Shown: positions 1-12,272 of the stretch, piece by piece
Numbering within the stretch: position 1 is the first letter of the stretch
Layout of the letters: each line of letters opens with the position of its first letter
The notes under the pieces: model-generated
The model's input: only the letters and a program-made list of their open reading frames with translations
Told to the model about the DNA's origin: nothing
The model's database searches: none
Assembly (NCBI RefSeq): GCF_030704535.1
Contig: NC_081819.1
Coordinates: 18,572,001-18,636,000, forward strand
Length of the DNA: 64,000 nucleotides
Source: Vitis vinifera
Taxonomy: Eukaryota; Streptophyta; Magnoliopsida; Vitales; Vitaceae
Direction of reading: 5' to 3'
Translations under genes and position numbers: made by a program

Positions 1-359
1 TGGACCATTGGAGTTCATGTCTTTGTATTTTTGATTCCCTTTATTTTCCTTTACTTTCTGTATCATTCTTCCATACTAAAGAAATTTATTTTTAAAAAGC
101 ACATTATCCACTTTCATGCAAACATATACATAAATTTAATACCCGGAAAATAAGGATAAACAACAAGGCATTTCAAATACCAAATAACTATACAAACACA
201 TGCAGAACAAGCAAACCCAAATATATAATAGGCTCCCTTATTACCACTGTTTCTACGACAAATAATTGTTTATATCAATAACGTTTCAAGTTGGGCCTAA
301 GTGAGAGTGTCCTACCGAAACCAACTTTTTATCACTCTCCTATTGTTCTTGACAGTGGC
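1..359. other. AT-rich sequence at the left edge, no gene seen
   Basis: I see no convincing coding region here. If the synaptotagmin-like gene at 4716-7883 is intact, this stretch lies inside its third intron, because the next expected exon is not found anywhere between here and 4715. Confidence 0.5.
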
Positions 360-870
360 GGCATGAGGAAGGGTAAGTCTCCTTTCAGATTTGAAAATAT
401 GTAGCTTAATGCAGAAGGATTCAAAGATCTCATAAGGAGGGGTAGGTTATAAAGTGAGTGGCTCTTTTAGTCATATTCTACCAGTGTAGTTAAAGGCCCT
501 TAAACAAGAAATAAAATTGTGGAACAAAGAGGTTTTTGGGAATGTCACAACCAAAAAAATGGAGGCCTTAAACCAGATTGGATTTTTGTATTCCAAGGAA
601 AGAGCAGCAGTCCTTTAAGTTGAAGAGGCAGAGGCGAGAAGGGTGACGATTGAGGAGTTTAGCAAGTGGGGTTTCAATGGCAGAAACTGTGGAGGAAGAA
701 ATCAAGAGAAATCTGATTTAAGTGATGGAGATAAAAACTCCAAATTCTGCCACAAAATGGACAATCAGCACAGTAGAAGAAACTTCTTGGTCAAAGTTAG
801 AGTAAATGGAGATTGGTTGTCCGAGAAGGCTGAGATAAAGGATGGGGTGTCTAGGGCCTTTCAAACATGT
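360..870 (+). mobile_element. L1-type LINE fragment (region before reverse transcriptase)
   Basis: Conceptual translation in shifting frames gives phrases typical of plant L1 LINE ORF2 linkers: PFRFENMWL near 380, a KLWNKEVFGNV-like phrase near 515-545, and a DGDKNSKFCHKM stretch near 720-760. Several stops and frame changes show it is dead. It stops near 870, where copia sequence begins. It is distinct from the LINE starting near 1355, which carries its own version of the same segment. Confidence 0.7.
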
Positions 871-874
871 AGAG

Positions 875-1335
875 ATCAATCGACACTTTATAAAAAAGCT
901 GGAAAATGGACAAATTTGCATTCCTTTAATCCCAACACAACTGGATAAAATATTAAACAAAGGACTACCTAAACCAGTTGACATATTCACCAAAGGACTT
1001 CCTAAACCAGCATTTGATTCTTTAACTAACAAGTTGGGTTTTATTCATATCTTCAAACCAACTTAAGGGAGAGTATAAAAATGTCTGACTGTTTTAGGAG
1101 CTATTTTTCTAGGAGAATTAGTTGTGATAAGACTGGTTAGTAAGCCTAAAAATCAGGGATAGTTATATCCTATTTTAAATTAGTTTCCCATTCAGATTAG
1201 GATAAATAGTGTAACAAATCACAATCCTATATGTTTGTAAAGTCTATATGTATTTATATATGCATATATATTATGTATTAGCTGTATCCATTCTTCTTTC
1301 TTAGTATCAATAAAAATTAACTTTTCCGCACCTAT
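875..1335 (+). mobile_element. Ty1/copia 3' end plus LTR remnant
   Basis: A short open stretch (about 905-1066) ends with DIFTKGLPKPAFDSLTNKLG. This is the usual C-terminal end of the copia RNase H domain, where DIFTKGLP precedes the last 20-30 residues. It is followed at once by a purine-rich tract (AAGGGAGAG, about 1065-1073) and then LTR-like sequence to roughly 1335. Only this 3' tail is present. The right boundary is approximate and I found no clear target duplication. Confidence 0.7.
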
Positions 1336-1354
1336 GTACAATACTAGACTCCAA

Positions 1355-4260
1355 TACTTTTAAGTGGGTACCCAATCCATTTAGATTTGAGCATATGTGA
1401 TTGTCCCATGCTGATTTTAAGGTTAATGCTAGATCTTGGTGGGGAGAAGCACTAGTTAAAGGATGGGAAGGTTACAAATTCATACAAAAAATGAAAAAAA
1501 AAAATTGAGAGATAAATTTTGTCCCCATTAGGACTTGAACCTGGAACCTCCCACAAACCCTTCTCATCCCTTTACCACTGCCAAAAAATGAAATTCATCA
1601 TAACAAAACTAAAAAGAGAAGAAAGGCACTACCTTAAAAAACATTGCCATGGTAGGCTCTTGTGAAGGGGAAAGTGCTTTGATAAACGCATTAGCAGCAT
1701 TGAGGTGTGCTCAAAAGATTGAACTTGAGGAATTGTTGTTAAAGGAGGAGGTACACTAGAGACAGAGAGCTAAGGTAAACTGGGTTAAGGGATTATAACT
1801 CAGTATTTTCATAGGATGGCAAATGGAAAGAGGAAAAAGAAATATATCAAGAATCTAGTGTTTGTAGAAGGGGTGGTGTTGGAGGATCGACAAAGCATGA
1901 CAAAGGAGATTTTGAATTTCTTTAGCATATTATACATCAAACCATATGAGAATACTTGGAGGTTAGAGGGTTGAATTAGTCTTCAATCTCTAAGGGGGGG
2001 TGCTAAATGGCAAGAGCATTCTTTTACAGGATATGAAATTTGAGGAGCTATCTTTCAGATGGATAAAGAAAAAGCTCCAAGTCATGATGGTTTTGCCATA
2101 GCATTTTATCAAGAATGTTGGGACACAAGCAAGGAAGAAATGTTGAAGGTTTTCTCAGGATTCTACGATAGTAGTGTTATAAATAAGAGTACCAATGCCA
2201 CTTTCATTGTGCTAGTCCCTAAGAGAAATCAGATATCCATAGTTGTTGATTTTAGACACATTAATTTGACTACAAATCTTTACAAGGCCATAGCCAAAAT
2301 CTAATCTCACCACATTTGATGGGTTTGGCCATCCACTAGTCTCAAGGTACTTTTGTTAAGGGTAAGCAAATCCCAGATGCAGTCTTAGTGAATGAAATCA
2401 TAGATGAAAGAAGACGTTTTGGAAACTCAAGTGTTGTTTTTAAGATAAATTTTGAGAAGGCTTGTGACCATGTGGGTTGGGATCTTTTTTATCATGCTTT
2501 ACAAAAAAAAGATTTTAATCCAAAGTGGAGGTTGTGGATTTATGGGTGTTTATCATCAGCTAGTTTTGCTATTCTGATGAATGGGTGTGCAGGAAGTTGT
2601 GTTAAAGCTTTTAATGGTTTAAGGAAAGGTGACCCTCTCTCCCCTTTTCTCTTCACTATTGTTGCAGAGGTATTGAATAAGGTGGTAGTAAGAGTTGAAG
2701 ATAATGGTTTATTGGAAGGTTTTTTACTTAGTAAAGATAGAATGAGGATGTCTCTCCTTCAATTTGTAGATATATTTTTTCTCTCAGGCTAACTGTGTTG
2801 TTGGTGCTTGGATGCATATCAAGCTTAAAGATTAATCTAGAAAAAAGCTCATTTGTAGGAGGATTATATCCATGATTGAGCTTCTTTGTTTGAATACATA
2901 GTCTCATATTGGCCTCTTACCTACTTGGGTATCCCTATATCCCTTTAAGGGAAATCCTAGAGTTGCCTCTTTCTAGGATCGAGAATTAGATAAGATTTCT
3001 TGTCACTTGGATGGCTAGAAGAAGGCCTTCTTGTCCTTGATAGGTAAAATAACCCTTATGCAATCTTGTTTATCACTTGTCCCCTCATTATTTTCTTTTG
3101 ATTTTTAAGGTCTTAGTAAAAGTGGCCTATAGGATTGAGAAATTGTAGAGATACTTTCTTTGATCAAGACTTGGGGGGGAAGAAAGACCACCTAGTTGGC
3201 TAGGAACATGGGTGCAAACTGAAAAAGGAGGGAGGTTTGAGATTAGGGAGAATTCTAGGTAAGTGCTTGTGGAGGTTTCCTAGAGAAAGCAATGCTTTTT
3301 GGCGCAAGGTCATCTTAAGTATCCATGGGTTGCACTCCAATAGTTGGGATGCCAACACTCTTGTTAGGTGGTTGCATGTTGCCCTTGGAAGGCTATTTCT
3401 CAAGTTTTCAACGATTTTTCTAATTTCACTCGGTACTTGGTGAGAGATGGCACAAAAATTCTTTTTTGAGAGGATACTTGGCTAAGATCCACCTATCAAG
3501 CTTCAATATCCAAATCTTTTCAAAGTTATAAGCTAGAAATTTGTTTGTTTCCTCAATTATGGATAGTTATTTTACCTATCCATTTTGCAATTTCAATTTT
3601 TGCCCAAATCTTTCTAATTCAGAGATTGAGGAACTAACTACCTTCCTTTACTTCCTGCTACATGTGTACCTATCACCTTAATAGATTAAAGGGTTTGGTT
3701 ATTGACACCATCAGGACTCTTCTCAATGAGCTCATTCTATGAAACCCTCTCAGCCTCCTGTCTTGACACCTTTTGTTCTTACTAATTAATCTAGAACTCA
3801 AAAGCTCTACCCAATGTTAAAGCCTTTGCATGGATTATGGCTAATAAGAAGGTTAATACCAATGACTTGCCTCAATTAAGGCCTCACAAAGCTCTTAGCT
3901 CGGACCAATGTGTAAATCAATTGATTATCTTTCTTCATTGTCCCACAACACTCGAAATTTGACAGAGATTGTTCCACATAGCCCATGTTGTAAGGGTTCC
4001 TCTTAAAGGCATAGCAAAGATGTTGGGAATATCTTTTAAAAGCTTTGGCAACCTAGCAAAAGAGAAGACTCTTTGACAAGTGGTTGTTTTATCCTTGATA
4101 TGGTTTTTATGGTTGGAGAGAAATGCAAATCCATAAGAGGATAAATGAAGATTTGTAGATGCCGTTTGTGATTTGATTTACTTTTTCTCTATCATTTGAG
4201 CCTCAATCACTGAACCTTTTATGGATACTCCTATGTAGATTTTCAATGCTAGATTACAAG
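1355..4260 (+). mobile_element. Decayed L1-type LINE with RT and zf-RVT remnants
   Basis: Segments in order: a PFRFEHM linker near 1375, an EELLLKEEVH-like phrase near 1730, an RT start near 2059 (DKEKAPSHDGFAIAFYQECW), and an RT palm region at 2388-2792 with FKINFEKACDHVGW and GLRKGDPLSPFLFT. The catalytic FADD box is ruined (it reads FVDIFF near 2765). A linker follows at 3237-3443 (CLWRFPRESNAFW, SWDANTLVRW), then a zinc-finger-like zf-RVT end near 3820-4000. Frameshifts and stops are common, so it is inactive. It lies antisense to the synaptotagmin-like gene and probably sits in that gene's intron 3. The 3' end is not sharply defined. Confidence 0.85.
1497..1581 (-). mobile_element. tRNA-derived SINE with 12-bp target duplication
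   Basis: On the - strand the body holds a pol III A-box-like start (GCAGTGGTAAAGGG) and a B box, GGTTCAAGTCC, and ends in a T-rich tail. It is flanked by a perfect 12-bp direct repeat, CAAAAAATGAAA, at 1485-1496 and 1582-1593. That confirms insertion into the host LINE. The body is only about 85 bp, so it is probably a short or truncated SINE. It is not a tRNA gene, since there is no cloverleaf. Confidence 0.75.
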
Positions 4261-4654
4261 CGTGTTCACTACTTATAAGGAGAGTTTTTAAGGATTTTGA
4301 AGATGGGATTTATAACTTTGTACATTAGAAATGTTGAACATGCAAAGCATGGCTTGATATAGAATACTTTGACAACTTGTTGGAATGTCTCTACATGTAC
4401 GCATGTCTGTATGGGTGTGCGGAAATATTTAGGGCTCAAGCAAAAATAGTAAGTGCCTGATGACTGAAAACAAACAGATTTCCCCATGATTGTTATTTGA
4501 GGACTCGTGATACAATAGGGGTGCCAGAATCTTATTTTATTCTTTAAAAAAGATAGGGAAAAAATAAGACTGCATGATATTCAGTAATTACAGATTACAA
4601 GGAAATATATTTTTTGGAGAAATCCATAGACAATAATATTTATATGATGATAAA
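4261..4654. other. Intronic sequence, no feature recognised
   Basis: This lies between the LINE remnant and the microsatellite, presumably within intron 3 of the synaptotagmin-like gene (- strand). The open stretch at 4269-4487 on the - strand has no recognisable family signature. Confidence 0.4.

Positions 4655-4692
<38 letters not shown>
4655..4692. repeat. (GAT)n microsatellite
   Basis: About twelve GAT/ATG triplets in a row. On the - strand it reads as a run of histidine codons, but it lies just after a splice donor in intron 3 and is not coding. Confidence 0.95.
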
Positions 4693-4715
4693 CAAAAGCA
4701 AATAAAGAAGCTTAC

Positions 4716-7700
4716 ATCTGCAACAAATGGCCATAATTTGGTAAGTTGCTTGTTGAGCCATTTCACCTGAAAGAGCAAGTAAAAGAAGATATAATAGATC
4801 AATAACATGAAAACTATACTTATTATTGAAAAAAAAAAATTAATCAAAGGCGCCATAGTATCAGGCATCTTCTCACATAGAAATACCAGAGCAACACATA
4901 ACAAGCATATGTTGATGCAGAAATACCAAAGCACAGCATTATCAGGAATCTATTGATTTATAACAACATATCACCACAGTATCAGGCACTATTGAGGAAT
5001 GAGAATGTATTGTCATGATACATGACATCCTCATGGCATTATGCTGCTGGTATCAGATATTAGAACTCCATCCAATACCTGATGGCTATGACTCTAGGCA
5101 AAACCATCCTGGTTGTGGGAAATAACTTGCCACCACCTTTTCAGTATCCCAGAGCCAATCTATTTTCAGGCACCAAAGAAATGGATGTACTATTTATACT
5201 TATTTCCTCGTCTCTATTTTCATAAAAAAAAACTCTAACTAATCCTCTCTTTTCTCCTCAATTGTACATTTGACCCTACTCCCCTAACAAACCTCCCTCC
5301 CCTTAAAATCCAGCACCAACTGTCCTTTTCCTTTTTGGTTTTTTCACACCAACTCCTTGCCACCTAAACCAGACCTCAAGGCCAAATTTCTTCTAAAGCT
5401 CCTTAACATCCAACCTTTTAATTTTCATTAAGGCTCTTATCACCACGTCCCGGTTAACTCCCCTGCTCCTCTTCTAACCCACCTTCTGATGTCACCTTTC
5501 TATTAATTATTAGAAAATTTTCCTTGGGTCTCTATACAACAAAATGAAAAGCCCGGAAGGAACAAATCCTCCCCTCATTTAGGGAGGATAGTGAGCTTCC
5601 GTGATGCATTACCTATGGGGGAGGATTCCCATACCAACCTCTTGCCACTTGAACCAAGCCTCAAGACCAAATTTCCTACACTCCTCAACATACAACTATT
5701 AATTTCCTTTATCAATTTCATATCCACTTTCTTAATTGAATTCCTCACCTTATGTTGTCAAATACTTCTCCCGTCCAACTCCTTTCTTTGAAATTAAATT
5801 CATGACAAAAATAGAGACAGGAATCATCTACACCTCAGAACAACATAGCATTCCCTCACTATGTACACAAATCCTTCCCACTTAAACAGTTGAATACACA
5901 ATTTTCATTTATAAAACAAAGCCTACCACAACACAAAACCCCATCACACAAGAAATTAGGGTATGATTCAACAGAAACATAATGGAGTAAATATGGGTCC
6001 AACAAGGGCTGTATCAAACCAATAATTACAGTGAATTTGTTCAGCAACAAAAATAAACATGAAAACAAAACTCAAAGACTCTAAAATTCAAAAAAAAAAA
6101 AAAAAAAAACTGTAGAAATTCTGAATCTCCAAACAGTCAGAAATATTTTCTTGAATGTAAACTATAAAATTATAAATAAAAATAAAAATAAAATAAAAAA
6201 AAGTACTTACCAAGTGTATGATGGCTATCAAACCAACATTAAAGGCGACTTTAAGATTATTAAACATTGAGAATAACGTGGAAAAGAAATGCTTCCAAAT
6301 TGTGCAGAGCAGAGTAGGAAAGAGAATTCCATCAAAGGCTTCATTAGTGAATTGACAAATAATTTTGAGATAAAGAAAAAATAATTAAAAGCTAACGGCT
6401 AACCTGTTCATACACAGGGAAAGATATCCATTCAGGAAAATTATCACCACAAATTTTCTTCAAATCTTCTCTGTTAAGGGATCCAAGGAGTTTTATATCA
6501 ACTGCCTGTGAGAAAAATGAAATGAAATGAATGGGATCAGAACAAGGTACAAGTCATCTGGGAAGTGAAAAATAATTCCTTAGGAGTATAATTTAAATAA
6601 ATTAATTTAAAAATAAAAAAATCCTAATGCATTCTCTGTTCTACCTGCTAACTATGAAATTTGTTGTTATGAATGTGGGGTTGCCAGTTGAATAAACTAA
6701 GTTTGTCTCATGATAAATAAAGGATATGAAGTTTTACAGGCTTACTCATGCAAGGAAAGAAGCTTGTATCATAGTGATCAGAGAGGAAAGCAGATGCAGA
6801 AGCACAAAATGCAGGGAAAAGGGCAAAGGGTCATACAGTCCAAAAATTAGGTGGAAAGAGGAAAGTAGGAAATGATTCAGACAATAAGTTATAGGAAAAC
6901 TTGATAAGCTAGAATAGCTCCATCTAAAACCAAAATGAAATCTTTAGCCTCTGTTTGCTTCTCCAAAACCTCCTGGGAAAGAAAAAGTAAAGGGACAAAA
7001 TTGAACCCAAATACAATTCTAAAAACCATGATTAGATGCAAGTGTTCATCAACTACATTCATCCATTTCATCTGATATGAATTTTTTAATAGCTTCTCTT
7101 CTTCCTCATTTACTTACATAAAATGCAAGTGGTATTTTATTCTCAGTTGTTTAATAGAGGGTATCTCCATATTGGGTCTGAAAGTTTTTCAGTATCTTTC
7201 ACTTCTGGACAACTGTTGGGAGCAACCCTTTGAGAAATTCATTGTAGTTCATTACAAAGAAGTATATTACACGAAGATACATGGAACACAAATCCATATT
7301 TTTTGAAAAAAAAAAATTGTTTTGGTAGAATTATAATCAGGGACTGGCTGTATTTTCCCTCTCATTGTTCCGCCACTTAAAATAAATAAATAAATGGAAT
7401 TAACTAGAAGCCGCTTTAAAAAAAAAGGGCAGAATCTGAATACTCCAAATAAGTCCTTTTCCAACTTCTAACCGCTTTGAGACAGTGCAAACCAATAATA
7501 ATGCCCATTTCCAAGTATTCAATTTAGTTTAGGCCTCCAACCTCAAAATTTCCAAGAAAATTCAGACCCATATCCAATCTTTCCCACAATTAACTCACTA
7601 TGCAGTGAACGAAAACCATTATTCTCACTACTACCGCTTCAAGATATGATCACAAAAAAAAAAAAAAAATACCAAACACCGCCAATTTCAAGGAAAAAAA

Positions 7701-7883
7701 TTAACAATTAAACCCCCCCAACCCACCAAAAAGAAAGAAGAAGAAGAAAAAACTCAACAGCACAACCAAATCACCTACCTTGGCAACGCGCTTGATGCTC
7801 CGGTATCTCATCATATGAACCCACCCCGCCATCAATGCGATCCCAAAGATCGTCCCCATCAAAATCCCAGAAATCAAACCCAT
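4716..7883 (-). CDS. SYT4: Synaptotagmin-like (SYT4/NTMC2T2-type) protein, exons 1-3, 5' part only
   Basis: Three exons join in frame on the - strand. Exon 1 is 7779-7883 (35 codons, starting MGLISGILMGTIFGIALMAG), exon 2 is 6404-6505 (34 codons, KLLGSLNREDLKKICGDNFP), and exon 3 is 4716-4766 (17 codons, VKWLNKQLTKLWPFVAD). All junctions have AG acceptors and GT donors in phase 0. Exon 1 is a hydrophobic N-terminal anchor followed by MMRYRSIKRVAK, and exons 2-3 lead into the SMP lipid-binding domain. This layout matches plant SYT4-class proteins (from memory), which tether the endoplasmic reticulum to the plasma membrane and carry C2 domains further on. The SMP core and C2 exons are missing here. 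They must lie left of position 1, so intron 3 exceeds 4.7 kb and holds the nested LINE, copia and SINE remnants. The downstream in-frame ATG codons of exon 1 are less likely starts because they would remove the anchor. Confidence 0.85.
4767..6403 (-). other. Intron 2 of the SYT4-like gene
   Basis: The donor is at 6403 (GTTAGC in gene sense) and the acceptor ends at 4767. The sequence is AT-rich and includes poly-A runs (6091-6109) and an AAAT-rich tract near 6170-6200. I saw no nested gene. Confidence 0.7.
6506..7778 (-). other. Intron 1 of the SYT4-like gene
   Basis: The donor is GTAGGT from 7778 and the acceptor is CACAG ending at 6506. No embedded gene or clear transposon was recognised. 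There is an A-rich tract at about 7651-7668. Confidence 0.7.
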
Positions 7884-8060
7884 GTTCCTATAGTTCACTC
7901 CAAATTTTCCCGAGAAAATCAGAACATTCCAAGAAAATATCAAAGAAACACGACCAGAACACAAATTTTTAAAAAAAAAATACAGAAATGTTGAGGGAAA
8001 ATGAGAGAGAGAGAGTTACAGTGGAATTGAAGAATGAGGGATGATCCGTTACTCTTGTGT
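7884..8060 (-). promoter_or_regulatory. Probable 5' UTR and core promoter region of the SYT4-like gene
   Basis: In gene sense the stretch just upstream of the ATG contains a CT-repeat tract (the GAGAGAGAGAGAG at about 8004-8016 on the + strand). Such CT-rich tracts are common in plant 5' UTRs near transcription starts. No unambiguous TATA box was identified, so the start site is a guess. Confidence 0.35.
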
Positions 8061-8229
8061 TTTTGAAGTATCCCTTTTCCTTTCTCTCTCTAAAATATCC
8101 TTTGGCTTTCTCTCTCTAGAAACGGGTCGGTATCGCATTCCCCTCCACAAGATTGGAAATTTTGAGAAAGAAAGAGACAATCCTTTAAAGGACGCTGGCC
8201 CACACCCTCCAACCAATATCATCTCCATT

Positions 8230-11200
8230 TAATTTTTCTTTTTTCTTTTTTTTTTTTAATTTTATTTTATTCCTCCTTCATTGTCCATTTTGTTTATGCT
8301 TCTTTTTTTTTAAGAAAAATTCAAATAAAAATTATTGCTTTTATAAATACTTCATCATGACTTGAATCATTTTCTCAAATATAGAAGTTATATAATTTAT
8401 TTATTAAATCACATTTATTTCCTTTTATATTTAAAAAATTATGATTCTAACAAACGATCTAAAAATTATTTTTGAAACAAAAATAGATATTTAAAAAAAA
8501 TTAAGAAATACTTTTAAAAATCTAAGTATTTTTTAGAGACAAATTTATAAATGATTCTTTTAAAAACATAACTGAAAAAACGATTAAAAACATTTTATAC
8601 AAAAACACTCTCAAATACACTTAATATCTATTTAAATAAATATATAAAATTACTCAAATAAATATAAAGTTCATTGTTAAATTTTAAAAAACAAATCTCT
8701 TACTAAAAAATAATTATTAGTTATAGGATCTGATAACTATTTTGAAAAATAGTTTTCTATTTTTTAAAACAAAAAAAACGTTTACTAATAAAAAATTATT
8801 TTCTATTTTTCATATTTAAAAATAAAAAAAATGGTACTTTCATGAAACATTTTTTAGTTATTTTTACTTATTTTACAATGGTTATTTTAAAAAAAATAAT
8901 TATACAAACATAAGAAATGATTAAAAATAAAATAATAGATATAAAAAATTATTTTTAAAATATTAAAATAAGTTAAAAACATTTTAGATTTTCAAAATAA
9001 ACATTTGTTTTATAAAACATCATATTTTCAAAGACTGTTTTTAAAAAAAGTGATCAACCCATATATTTTTAAAATAGAAATTATAAGGATATATCAAGTG
9101 AAAATAAAGGCTTTCCTTCTACACCATTTTTTTTTATTTTTAAAATTAGAATAATTTAGAAATTATGTAAAAAAAATTCAAAATTTAAGATAGTAAAATA
9201 TGTTAATCAATTTTTAAAAATAATTACTATTTTTATTTTTAAAATCAAAAAATAAGAATTGCAATCCAAAAAAAATGAATTTTATTTATAAATTTTTATT
9301 TATTTATATATCGAATTATTTCTTAATAAGATAATAAAATCAAATTTTTTTTAAATGTGCTTCTAGAATTTTATGAAGCACTTAGATATAAGATTTAAGC
9401 AAATTAATTATTTGAAATTAATATTATTAATTATAAATAAATTTATTATGTTTGATAATTTATAAATTTAGTTTTCAATGCCGACATAAACAAGGGCACG
9501 ACGTGTCCGGTCTTGGACAGCTAGTAAAGTATAATAGTGAGGTGGAGCCAGGAGCCTTGGACCATTCCCACGTCACTGTGTGAGATGTTTACATTTGAGG
9601 AAATTCTGGACTCTAGAGGAGAGACAGGAGAGACGAGAAAAAGGGACATTCACCACTTCTTTCTCTTTCCCTTTTTGGCCTTTTGTCTTTCCTTAAATAA
9701 CCAGATAAAATTCAAAAATTTTGATAAAATTCACGGTACACTCTCCTATGTTCAAGGTTGCAGAGATGCACACATGACTCACCCGTCGATCCAATTTTGT
9801 TTCTTTATTACACCTTTACCCTTAAGGAAATTTCTCATGACATATTATAAAAGTCTTTTGTATATGGCTCTTCCTCGTTCACTCTCACGGGATATAGAAT
9901 ATTACAAATAGGGACTTCCAAATAATTTAATCGAGAAAAAAAAATTGTTAAATGCATGAAATTGTTTTTAAAAACATATTTTAATTTTTAATAAAAAAAC
10001 AGTTTTTCAAATGACGTAGAAATAAAAACAAATAAATATAAATAGTTATTTGAAATAAATGATATTTTACAAAACCAAGTTTTGATAACACATTGAATTA
10101 CCATTTTTCTTAAAAACTTAAATTTACAAGATTTTGATTCAATAATATTAACAAAAGTTAGATAGATAAGTGTGATTTTTAAGAAATATTTAAAAATATA
10201 TAAAAACAAGTAGAAAATATTCCAAATTTGCAAATGGATTTTTATTAGGGATGATATAATAAACCTATTTTTGAAAACAGTTCCAAAAATTGTTTTTTAA
10301 AACATTCCTAAACAAATCATCAAATTAAGCACTTATTTGACAATTAAAGGTGGTTGAAAAAGATTAAACTTAGAGCCATTTGGGAGTTGTAGATAACTTT
10401 AAACTATTTTATGAGAAGTTTAAATTGAATGTTGTAATGGTGGTTGTTATTGTTATTGTTATTTTTTCCTTCTTAATTCTCTAAATAAATTGCTTTTGAG
10501 ACTTAACATTTTTTTAATAGTTTGTTTTGCAATTTAATTTTATTTTTTTAAAAAATAATTTTATATTAATAGACAAAAGTGATTTTTAAAAAAAAAATTA
10601 TATTAATAAAAAAAAAAGATACTTTTGTCTTTTTTAACCTTTTAACTTTATTATGATAATTAAATTTAATTTCTAACAAAAAAAAATCAAATACTTTTTT
10701 GTAAAAAAATTTAGAGAAATATTATAATAGTATATAATAAAAAAATCAGGGGAGAAAAATGAATATTTAATATGAAAAATATGAAGAAAATTAAATATAA
10801 TAAAAATAATTAAAAACTATTTTTGCTCGCATTTTCCTAATTTTATTTTATTTTTTTGGAAAACCAAAGCCTAAGACAAGTTTGTTCATACTTTTATGAC
10901 TTTCAATACTATATGTGTTGTCGTTTCAATTTTCACAACTGTCTTATTTATTTAAATGTAGCAAAACGTTGATAAATGGTAGACCCAAAGACTCAGATGT
11001 TCTAAATGAAGTCGTATATCTGAATTGAATGTTATAAAATGGGTTTTAAATTTTAATGAGTAGAACCAAGACAGAATAAAGAACAAAACAGGAATATGCT
11101 CAACCCAGCCCGGTACCAATCAGACCTGAGAACCAAACACGTTACAACCCTCTACCCGACACGTGTACTAAACCTTCGCAGGCTAACCTCCTAACCGCCC
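8230..11200. other. AT-rich intergenic region, no supported gene
   Basis: Long A/T homopolymer-rich stretches (8240-9480 and 9920-10860) carry scattered near-palindromic AT motifs that could be decayed MITEs. The only notable open frame (9537-9911, +) starts without a convincing ATG context and has no recognisable domain. A more GC-balanced block lies at about 9476-9720, for which I have no assignment. Confidence 0.5.
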
Positions 11201-11224
11201 AAAAATACGATTATACCCTCCTCC

Positions 11225-12272
11225 TTACACCAAAAGCAAGAGGAGGACACCCAACACCGCGCGCATGTTAGCAGCATTCCTTGAATCACCGTTGCCAGAG
11301 GGCTGGCCTCCAGCGACTGCCACCGTCGGCGAGGGAGGCGAATCCGCCGACGGAGGCTCCATGTACGGGGGCGGCGGAGGCTGGTTCAGGCTTGGAGGTA
11401 AGCCTTGCCCGTGCTTCACGTCTATCGCGAAGGACAAGCCGTTCTGACACTGCACACCGTCGTCGGCGTCGGATAAGTAATAGTTCGGACCTTCGATGGT
11501 CAATGCCACGGCGATTGTCCACGCTTCGCCGAACTCGTTACTGCCGGCGTCGTAGTGGAAGGTGTCGTCGTCGGACGCGTCGTCGGTGTTGCAGCTTTGG
11601 TACGTCGTCTCGTTGTAGGTCTGGACCACCGTCTGATTGGTATTCGTTTTGAAAACTACAGATCACGGGAAATTAAATAAAATAAATGCTCTGTTTGGCT
11701 GTAGAGAAAGCGAAGGAAAAGGAAAGAATATCGGATTTCCAATTTAATAGACTAAGCAGATATTTTGCGAAGTTGACTCAGACATAAGATCAATAATCAA
11801 CATAATTTCTCAGCCACCAAATGAAGATTTATCTCATCATGAGAAAAAATCGAAGCTATTGGAGTTGGAGTTGCAGTTTGCAAACTAGATCAAGAGCGAG
11901 AGACAAAAGAAAAAAAAAAAAAAAACTCTGTTTGGTTGCTGAGAAATTGAGGGAAAAGGACAGCATAAATTATTATAGCCTGAACATTTGTCATGAATTG
12001 AACATGAGAATCCAGTCATTTTCCTCTCCTACATTTTCTCAGGAACCAAACAGGGGAAAAGATGTGGACATGGAATTCAGCTTACTTAGGAAATCACCGA
12101 GACTGAATGTCTGATTAGCGGCCCATTTGGAGTAGTCGATGATGGAAGTGTTGGTGGTGGTGTTGAAGAACCACCCGGCGTCGCCGCCGACGGTGTGATT
12201 GGTATATGACGCCGCAGGAGTGGCCGATGCAGCGATAGCGATAAGGAGAGCCATGACCGTTACATTCACCAT
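11225..12272 (-). CDS. Phytocyanin / early-nodulin-like GPI-anchored protein
   Basis: Two exons on the - strand: 12086-12272 (62 codons plus 1 nt) and 11225-11655. They join in phase 1 across a 430-bp GT-AG intron and give about 205 aa. An N-terminal signal peptide (about residues 1-22, MVNVTVMALLIAIAASATPA) is followed by the plastocyanin-like domain (TVGGDAGWFF, YSKWAANQTFSLGDFL, then exon 2). A proline-rich spacer (QPPPPPYMEPPSADSPPSP) and a hydrophobic tail ending VLGVLLLLLV suggest GPI anchoring at the outer plasma membrane. The two cysteines expected to form the disulfide are present (YQSC and VQC). The usual copper ligands are not: T/Q replaces the first His, and neither the Cys nor the second His is found at its place. 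It is therefore probably a non-copper early-nodulin-like protein, with a likely role in cell-wall or signalling processes (family-level inference). Confidence 0.85.

Noticed and set aside
1497..1581. tRNA gene on the - strand (GGTTCAAGTCC)
   Set aside because: No cloverleaf can be formed, and a 12-bp target duplication shows it is a SINE.
4581..4934. Frame with a run of histidines
   Set aside because: Translation of the (GAT)n tract. Only the part at 4716-4766 is a real exon, and it is spliced.
9537..9911. 124-codon frame on the + strand
   Set aside because: The start is GTG-like, with no domain, splice context or codon bias that I can support.
11265..11652. Several + strand frames opposite the phytocyanin exon 2
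   Set aside because: Shadow frames in GC-rich antisense DNA. The - strand protein has signal peptide, domain and tail.
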